Below, one piece after another: positions 5,114-9,082 of a DNA stretch of 9,082 nucleotides; the stretch's first letter is position 1; every line of letters starts with the position of its first letter. The DNA lies in assembly GCA_916049935.1 (NCBI GenBank), contig CAJZJI010000013.1:1-9082 (forward strand), read 5' to 3'. The notes below the pieces were generated by a model. The model was not told the DNA's origin. It did no database searches and saw only the letters and a list, made by a program, of their open reading frames with translations. The stretch is from an uncultured Streptococcus sp. (lineage in GTDB: Bacteria; Bacillota; Bacilli; Lactobacillales; Aerococcaceae). The position numbers and the translations under genes were made by a program.

Positions 5114-5192
5114 TACAATTCCTACGCACGTACTAACGTAACAGGTTCAAGGGTTTGTAACAACATCTCAGCCAAAATGGCACCCCTTTGTA
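5114..5192 (-). promoter_or_regulatory. TPP (THI-box) riboswitch aptamer
   Basis: On the minus strand the conserved THI-box blocks appear in order: P1 TACAA (5192-5188), GGGGTGCC (5186-5179), GCTGAGATG (5172-5164), ACCCTTGAACCTG (5154-5142), a variable arm, GTAGGAAT (5125-5118) and the closing P1 strand TTGTA (5118-5114). It lies directly upstream of thiT and should lower thiT expression when thiamine pyrophosphate is bound. Confidence 0.95.
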
Positions 5193-5216
5193 CTTTTCAC
5201 ATATTTAACTGTTTCT

Positions 5217-5245
5217 AATATACTACTGTAGAGCATATTTAGCAA
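5217..5245 (-). promoter_or_regulatory. thiT promoter
   Basis: A -35-like TTGCTA (5245-5240) and a -10 TATATT (5222-5217) are separated by 17 nt, placing the start near 5210, about 17 nt before the aptamer. The -35 box overlaps the 3' arm of the hairpin that follows the adhesin stop codon. Confidence 0.55.
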
Positions 5246-5264
5246 GCATTATTGACTATGCTTG
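5243..5264 (-). terminator. Weak hairpin at the adhesin stop codon
   Basis: CAAGCAT (5264-5258) pairs with ATGCTTG (5249-5243) across an 8-nt loop, and the adhesin TAG stop lies at the base of the loop (5256-5258). No proper T-run follows (CTAAATATG), so termination would be inefficient. Some adhesin transcripts may run into the riboswitch region. Confidence 0.35.
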
Positions 5265-6986
5265 TGAATTTTTCTTATTGACAATGACTAACATTGATCC
5301 TGCTAGAAGCGCAACTACTGCTGCCCAAACTCCTACAGTTTTCGTACCTGTATTAGGAAGTTCTGGTGCTTCTGTTGTAGTTTCTACTGTTGTTGGTGCA
5401 ACTGTTGTAGAAGCCGCTGTCGTTGGTGCTTCTGTTGTTGTTGTACTTGTTGTTGGAGCTTCTGTCGTTGTTGTTGACGTTGTAGACTCCGTAGTAGTTG
5501 TTGTAGTTGTTGGCGCAACGGTAGTAGTCGTCGTTGTTGTTGTAGACTCAGTTGTCACCGCAGTTGTTGTTGGCTCCTCTGTCGTTGTTGACGTTGTAGA
5601 CTCAGTTGTTGTCGTACTTGTTGTAGGAGCTTCTGTCGTCGTTGTTGACGTTGGTGCTTCCGTTGTAGTCGTACTTGTCGTTGGAGCTTCTGTCGTCGTT
5701 GTAGTAGTTGTTGTCGTAGTAGTTGTTGTCGTTGTCTCTGCTTTATTGACAATTTCCTTACGAGCTACTTTACTTGCATCAAAATCTGCTGCATTTACGA
5801 CTACATCATTTTCTAACAGTTGGAATCCTGAAGGAGCTTTTGTTTCACGAATAATGTATTCATCGCGTAATAAGTTGGATACTTTTGCAGTACCATCTGC
5901 TCCTGTAACTAATTTACCAACAGATTTACCAGTTGCTTTACGGATAACGTCAAATTCAGCGTTTGCTAAAGCTGAACCATCGTCCCCTTTTTTATCGATC
6001 ACAATTTCAAATGTGTAACCATCCGCTGAACCACTAGCTGTTTGATATACATATGGTGATTCTTTTGCATCAATACGTGTTTTGTTTGCATCTAAGCTTG
6101 CGTAGTTCACGAATGTTTCCCCTGAAGCTGGCGCATAAGGAACACGCACTTTATACTCGATTAAGTAGCCATCTGCTTGAGCGACATCGCCTAATTTCAC
6201 TGTAAAGCTCTTGTTATCTGCTGCAAAAGTCACTTCTTTATCAGTCACAAGCTGTCTATTCTTCAAGGCAAGTTTTCCGTCATTTCCTTCGCCCCAAACG
6301 CCTTTATAAACTTTTACGCTTGATGGAACATATTCCATACCGTCTGTTTGCAATTGGTCTGTTACGATAGCATCTGCAAATGCTTGTTTTGTCGCATTCA
6401 CACGTAATTCATACGTACGAGTAATGCTTCCGTCTTCTGCTGTTTTTGTTCCCCAGCTCACTTTGTCAAACTCTTTACTTAAGTCTCCAGGAACAAATAC
6501 ATAATTAAATTCACCGACTGTTTTTGTTTGTTTGTCGATTGTTAATTTTACTGGAATTTTTGTGTTTTCATGTTGTTTTGTAATATCTACACGGACTGCA
6601 AATTTTAAATTACCTGTAATGTCTGAACGTTTTTCTACAAAGTCTGTATACGTTAGCGTGATTGTTTTTGTATCACGATTAATAACCGCATCTGCAATCA
6701 CATCGCCTGCATCATTTGTAATTTTAAACGTTTGATTTTCAATAAATTTCAAGTTGTCTGGCAACTTAATTTCCGTCGTATCTCCCTTAGCGGCTGTTGA
6801 CGGAATCCCAAAATTCATCTCCACGCTAATATCTGTGTATTGATCTGCTGGCGATTTTGCTGGTGTCACTACTTGTTTTGTCACATTAAGCGCCACTTCT
6901 TTCGCCGATACTACTGGACTCTTTAATCCTCCCAAAATAAGGAATACAGTTAAAAGTCCTAAAAATAAATAACATACTTTCTTCAT
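5256..6986 (-). CDS. LPXTG-anchored MSCRAMM-like adhesin with Thr-rich stalk
   Basis: This 576-residue surface protein has a Sec signal peptide (MKKV core, cleavage near SAKE, about residue 28). Two Ig-like adhesin domains follow (about 30-165 and 166-315). The first contains LTYTDFVEKRSDITGNLKF (111-129), matching the TYTxxxD latch-cleft motif of Cna/SdrG-type adhesins. A SpaA/Cna-B domain (about 324-415) has Lys332/333, the Glu of RETKAP (381) and Asn414 in EIVNK, the triad expected for an internal isopeptide bond. Residues about 418-541 are an almost pure Thr stalk with EAPTTS repeats. The C-terminus has LPNTG (543-547), a hydrophobic segment and a short KK-containing tail, so sortase A should anchor it to peptidoglycan. 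GGAGGG lies 6 nt before the ATG. It has its own promoter. The ligand is unknown; fibrinogen, collagen or glycans are all possible. Confidence 0.92.
   Translation of the reverse strand: MKKVCYLFLGLLTVFLILGGLKSPVVSAKEVALNVTKQVVTPAKSPADQYTDISVEMNFGIPSTAAKGDTTEIKLPDNLKFIENQTFKITNDAGDVIADAVINRDTKTITLTYTDFVEKRSDITGNLKFAVRVDITKQHENTKIPVKLTIDKQTKTVGEFNYVFVPGDLSKEFDKVSWGTKTAEDGSITRTYELRVNATKQAFADAIVTDQLQTDGMEYVPSSVKVYKGVWGEGNDGKLALKNRQLVTDKEVTFAADNKSFTVKLGDVAQADGYLIEYKVRVPYAPASGETFVNYASLDANKTRIDAKESPYVYQTASGSADGYTFEIVIDKKGDDGSALANAEFDVIRKATGKSVGKLVTGADGTAKVSNLLRDEYIIRETKAPSGFQLLENDVVVNAADFDASKVARKEIVNKAETTTTTTTTTTTTTTTEAPTTSTTTTEAPTSTTTTEAPTTSTTTTESTTSTTTEEPTTTAVTTESTTTTTTTTVAPTTTTTTTESTTSTTTTEAPTTSTTTTEAPTTAASTTVAPTTVETTTEAPELPNTGTKTVGVWAAVVALLAGSMLVIVNKKNSQA
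5367..5735 (-). repeat. Thr-rich stalk repeat region of the adhesin
   Basis: About 123 codons encode nearly only Thr, broken by EAPTTS, ESTTS and VAPT units, several of them spaced 10 residues (30 bp) apart. The DNA mixes ACA, ACG, ACT and ACC codons, so it is a degenerate repeat and not a simple triplet run. Length could still change by recombination between 30-bp units. The stalk probably lifts the binding domains above the cell wall and may be O-glycosylated. Confidence 0.85.
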
Positions 6987-7021
6987 GTTTTTCCCTCCAT
7001 TTTTTTGAAAACACTATTTGC

Positions 7022-7050
7022 AGTATACACATGTTTCCTCTTGCGTGCAA
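7022..7050 (-). promoter_or_regulatory. Adhesin promoter
   Basis: The -10 box TATACT (7027-7022) is strong and lies 17 nt from a weak -35 box TTGCAC (7050-7045). Transcription would start near 7015, giving a leader of about 28 nt that includes GGAGGG. No CiaR-type box is present here. Confidence 0.5.
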
Positions 7051-7121
7051 CAAAATAACGTTTTCTTTCAGAAAAATACTCGTTTTCTATCTATTTGCAA
7101 AAAATGTTATGGTTTTTCATG

Positions 7122-7150
7122 AAAAAAAGACTCCTAGGAAACCCTAGGAG
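7122..7150 (-). terminator. Terminator of the fruRK operon
   Basis: CTCCTAGG (7150-7143) pairs perfectly with CCTAGGAG (7138-7131) around a 4-nt loop on the minus strand. A run of seven T (7128-7122) follows two bases later. It ends the fruRK transcript about 55 nt after the fruK stop codon. Confidence 0.9.
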
Positions 7151-7203
7151 CCGAAATTCAAATCTCTTCTTTAATAAATCTGATAATTTCACTTTCTACT
7201 TCT

Positions 7204-8127
7204 CTACTTTTGCAGTTTTGTAACCACTACTTGTGGTAATAACTCTTCAATAAATGATTTTTCAGCAATTCCTACAGAGAAGGCTGTCGCACTTCCTGTA
7301 GCGGCTCCTTGTTTCAAGCTCGCTGCGTAATCTTTGGTTTCAATAAATTTCGCCATAAAGCCTGAAAGCATTGAGTCTCCTGCTCCAACTGAGTTGACTA
7401 ATTTTCCTTTTGGAACATTTGATGTATAGACTTCACCAGTTTCACTAAGGAGCATTGCTCCGTCACCCCCACGAGAAATCAAAACATTTCGAGCCCCCAT
7501 GTCTTGGAGTTTTTTCACATAATCGACAATTTGTTCTTCCGTTTCAATCGTTACCCCAAAAATCTCCCCTAACTCATGATGGTTTGGTTTGATAATGAAT
7601 GGGTGATATGGAAGACATTTCGTTAATAAATCTTTTGTTGTGTCTAATACTAATTTAACGCCTTTATCATCGCACAATTTCGCAATCGTTGTGTACGCAG
7701 AGTGATCCATCCCATTACCGGCATTTCCGGCTAGGAATACCACATCGCCCAATTGTAAGTTTCCTTCAAAGTACTCCACTAAACGAGCGAAATCTTCTTT
7801 CGATACGACTGGTCCATTGGCGTTGATTTCCGTTTCTTCGGTACTCTTTAATTTCAAATTAATACGCGTAACTCCGTCGATTTCGATGAAGTTCGTATGA
7901 ATCCCTTCTGATTGCAATGCTTCTTTAATGAAGTTCCCTGAGAAGCCTGCCAAGAAACCTGTTGCAGTATTGTCAAATCCTAACCGCTTCAAGATGACAG
8001 ACATATTAATTCCTTTCCCACCTGCCACGTAGTTTTCTTCTACAGAACGGTTTAATGTGCCAAGTTCGCAGTTTGGAACTTTAACAACAAGGTCTATCGC
8101 TGGATTAAACGTAATCGTGTAGATCAT
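7204..8127 (-). CDS. fruK: 1-phosphofructokinase (PfkB/ribokinase family)
   Basis: This 307-residue enzyme probably phosphorylates fructose 1-phosphate with ATP to fructose 1,6-bisphosphate. Typical features are the N-terminal TITFNPAIDLVV, the PfkB signature GGKGINMSVILKRLG (36-50), TRINLKL (88-94), KPNHHELGEIFG (180-191) and the anion-hole/catalytic motif GAGDS with Asp251 as predicted base. Tagatose-6-phosphate kinase (LacC) is the main alternative, but the DeoR-type regulator directly upstream fits FruK. The ATG at 8125-8127 has AAGGAG at 8135-8140. Only 15 nt separate it from fruR, so they form one transcript. The usual third gene, a fructose PTS permease, is not present: a terminator follows. 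Short sequence after the stop (7162-7200) reads as a charged peptide in the +1 frame, possibly degraded coding sequence. Confidence 0.9.
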   Translation of the reverse strand: MIYTITFNPAIDLVVKVPNCELGTLNRSVEENYVAGGKGINMSVILKRLGFDNTATGFLAGFSGNFIKEALQSEGIHTNFIEIDGVTRINLKLKSTEETEINANGPVVSKEDFARLVEYFEGNLQLGDVVFLAGNAGNGMDHSAYTTIAKLCDDKGVKLVLDTTKDLLTKCLPYHPFIIKPNHHELGEIFGVTIETEEQIVDYVKKLQDMGARNVLISRGGDGAMLLSETGEVYTSNVPKGKLVNSVGAGDSMLSGFMAKFIETKDYAASLKQGAATGSATAFSVGIAEKSFIEELLPQVVVTKLQK

Positions 8128-8142
8128 GCTATCTCTCCTTTA

Positions 8143-8901
8143 TTATGCGTCCATTTCAACAAGACGAATGCTTCCGGCCATACGGTACCGTAAATCGGCT
8201 TGCTCCTTCGTCGTGTTTGTGACCATGGTTACTTGATGAAAATCCGCAACCTTACAGAGACTTACTTTAGCAAATTTGCTCGAATCGGCCAAAACATACG
8301 CCTGATTACTCTTATTAATCGCAATTTTTTTAATCGTTGCTTCTTCTTCGTCTGGAGTCGTATAGCCATAGCTTAAATCGACACCGTTCATTCCAAGGAA
8401 AGCTTTTTTGAAGAAATACTCGCGTAATTGGTTTTGAGCAAGAGTCCCCACAACCGCGCTCGTTTCTGTTTTAACTTGTCCACCAAGGAGCACCGTTTTA
8501 ATGCCATAGTCTGCTAATAAGTGTGCTTGTTGCACGCCGTTTGTAATGACAGTGACATCCTTTCCTTCTAAATGCGGAATCATACGAAGCGTTGTCGTTC
8601 CCGCATCCATGTAGATTGTTTCGCCTTTTGTCACAAGAGAAGCCGCATAGCGACCGATGCATTCCTTCTCACGTCGGTTTGAACGTTCCTTTTCTTTTGT
8701 GGTTGGTTCATACTCTTTTGAATAGACGCGTTTGGCACCGCCATGCACACGAATCAATGTTCCTTCCTCTTCTAATATAGAAAGGTCACGACGAACCGTC
8801 GATTCAGAAGCACCCAGCGCCTCCATTAAGTCTCTTAGGTGTACTGTATCTTCCTTTTCTAATAAGTCCAAAATGATTCTTCTACGTTTTTCAGTAAGCA
8901 T
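8143..8901 (-). CDS. fruR: DeoR-family regulator, FruR-like
   Basis: This 252-residue regulator has an N-terminal winged helix-turn-helix (about 5-56) with VHLRDLMEALGASESTVRRD, then LSILEEEGTLIRVHGGA, the DeoR-family signature. The C-terminal sugar-phosphate sensor domain (about 75-245) contains MDAGTTTLRM (98-107), VITNG (118-122), LLGGQV, MNGVDLSYGYTTPDEEEA (171-188) and ADSSKF (205-210), which typically bind a phosphorylated sugar. It probably represses its own operon with fruK, with fructose 1-phosphate or a related phosphate as inducer; this follows from gene pairing and is not shown by the sequence. The start at 8899-8901 has AGGAGGAG at 8906-8913. GlpR/LacR-type regulators have the same architecture, so the name is probable, not certain. 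Confidence 0.85.
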   Translation of the reverse strand: MLTEKRRRIILDLLEKEDTVHLRDLMEALGASESTVRRDLSILEEEGTLIRVHGGAKRVYSKEYEPTTKEKERSNRREKECIGRYAASLVTKGETIYMDAGTTTLRMIPHLEGKDVTVITNGVQQAHLLADYGIKTVLLGGQVKTETSAVVGTLAQNQLREYFFKKAFLGMNGVDLSYGYTTPDEEEATIKKIAINKSNQAYVLADSSKFAKVSLCKVADFHQVTMVTNTTKEQADLRYRMAGSIRLVEMDA

Positions 8902-9082
8902 AAAGCTCCTCCTACAATCGGCAAATATTAGTTGAAGCTTCAGCCCTCAAACGGTTAAAAACTTCTATTTGTATATAATATAATTTATATAGATAATTAC
9001 ATTCCTTATATAATATAAAATTATATACTCCTAGGTGCAAGTAATTTAGGCGCTTGATTCTAATCAAAATTACAGTATTTAA
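8902..9082 (-). other. AT-rich region upstream of fruR
   Basis: No gene is visible here. From about 8970 to 9028 the sequence is almost pure A/T with many possible -10 hexamers. The best promoter pairing is a -35-like TTGCAC (9040-9035) with TATATT (9017-9012) at 17 nt, but the choice is uncertain. An interrupted stem lies at 9041-9073 (GTAATT with AATTAC, TTGATT with AATCAA), perhaps the end of an upstream transcript. No convincing catabolite-repression (cre) site was found. Confidence 0.4.
8933..8942. promoter_or_regulatory. Perfect 10-bp palindrome in the fruR leader
   Basis: TGAAGCTTCA is a perfect palindrome 32 nt upstream of the fruR start. It could be an autoregulatory operator, but only one copy is present and it includes a common hexamer palindrome (AAGCTT). 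Confidence 0.25.

Noticed and set aside
5278..6018. A 246-residue Val-rich open frame on the plus strand
   Set aside because: It is antisense to the adhesin; its Val runs are the complement of the Thr codons of the stalk, and it has no ribosome binding site or domain.
7055..7075. Catabolite-repression (cre) site upstream of the adhesin
   Set aside because: The GAAAACGTT core only partly matches the consensus, with mismatches in the outer conserved positions.

Overview
The window looks like chromosomal DNA of a low-GC Gram-positive bacterium of the Lactobacillales, possibly near Granulicatella or Streptococcus. The evidence is a CiaRH-like two-component system with a CiaR-type operator, an LPXTG (LPNTG) adhesin, an ECF-type ThiT under a TPP riboswitch, a fruR-fruK pair, strong AGGAGG-like ribosome binding sites and U-tailed terminators. 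The genus is inference only. Every supported gene is on the minus strand, so gene order below runs from high to low coordinates.

From the right: an AT-rich upstream region (8902-9082) precedes fruR (DeoR family) and fruK (1-phosphofructokinase), which form a tight pair ended by a strong terminator at 7122-7150. No fructose PTS permease gene follows. Next is a 576-residue cell-wall-anchored MSCRAMM-like adhesin (5256-6986) with signal peptide, two Ig-like adhesin domains, one SpaA/Cna-B domain, a Thr-rich stalk and an LPNTG sorting signal. Then comes thiT (4496-5047), with a promoter, a TPP aptamer and an expression platform in which one hairpin holds the Shine-Dalgarno and ends in a U6 tract just before the start codon.

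Between thiT and the next gene is about 740 bp without a gene (3754-4495). It is filled mainly by a complex repeat block: a direct duplication of about 148 bp with a 204-bp period, fused to a 260-bp imperfect inverted repeat with internal hairpins. The thiT terminator is part of the right arm. Its origin is unresolved; a MITE-like element or a structured RNA locus are both possible.

The left part is a regulatory cluster: a MarR-family regulator (3316-3753), a CiaR-like response regulator, a CiaH-like histidine kinase and a small MGMT/alkyltransferase-like protein whose start overlaps the kinase stop by 8 nt. After two terminators comes a lipoprotein with a predicted parallel beta-helix, cut by the window edge (1-787).

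The main regulatory observation is that the direct repeat TTTAAG-N5-TTTAAG, the known streptococcal CiaR box, occurs twice. One copy is upstream of ciaR itself and one upstream of the lipoprotein gene. Both sit exactly 9 nt before a good -10 box. This suggests an autoregulated CiaRH system that directly controls the adjacent surface lipoprotein.
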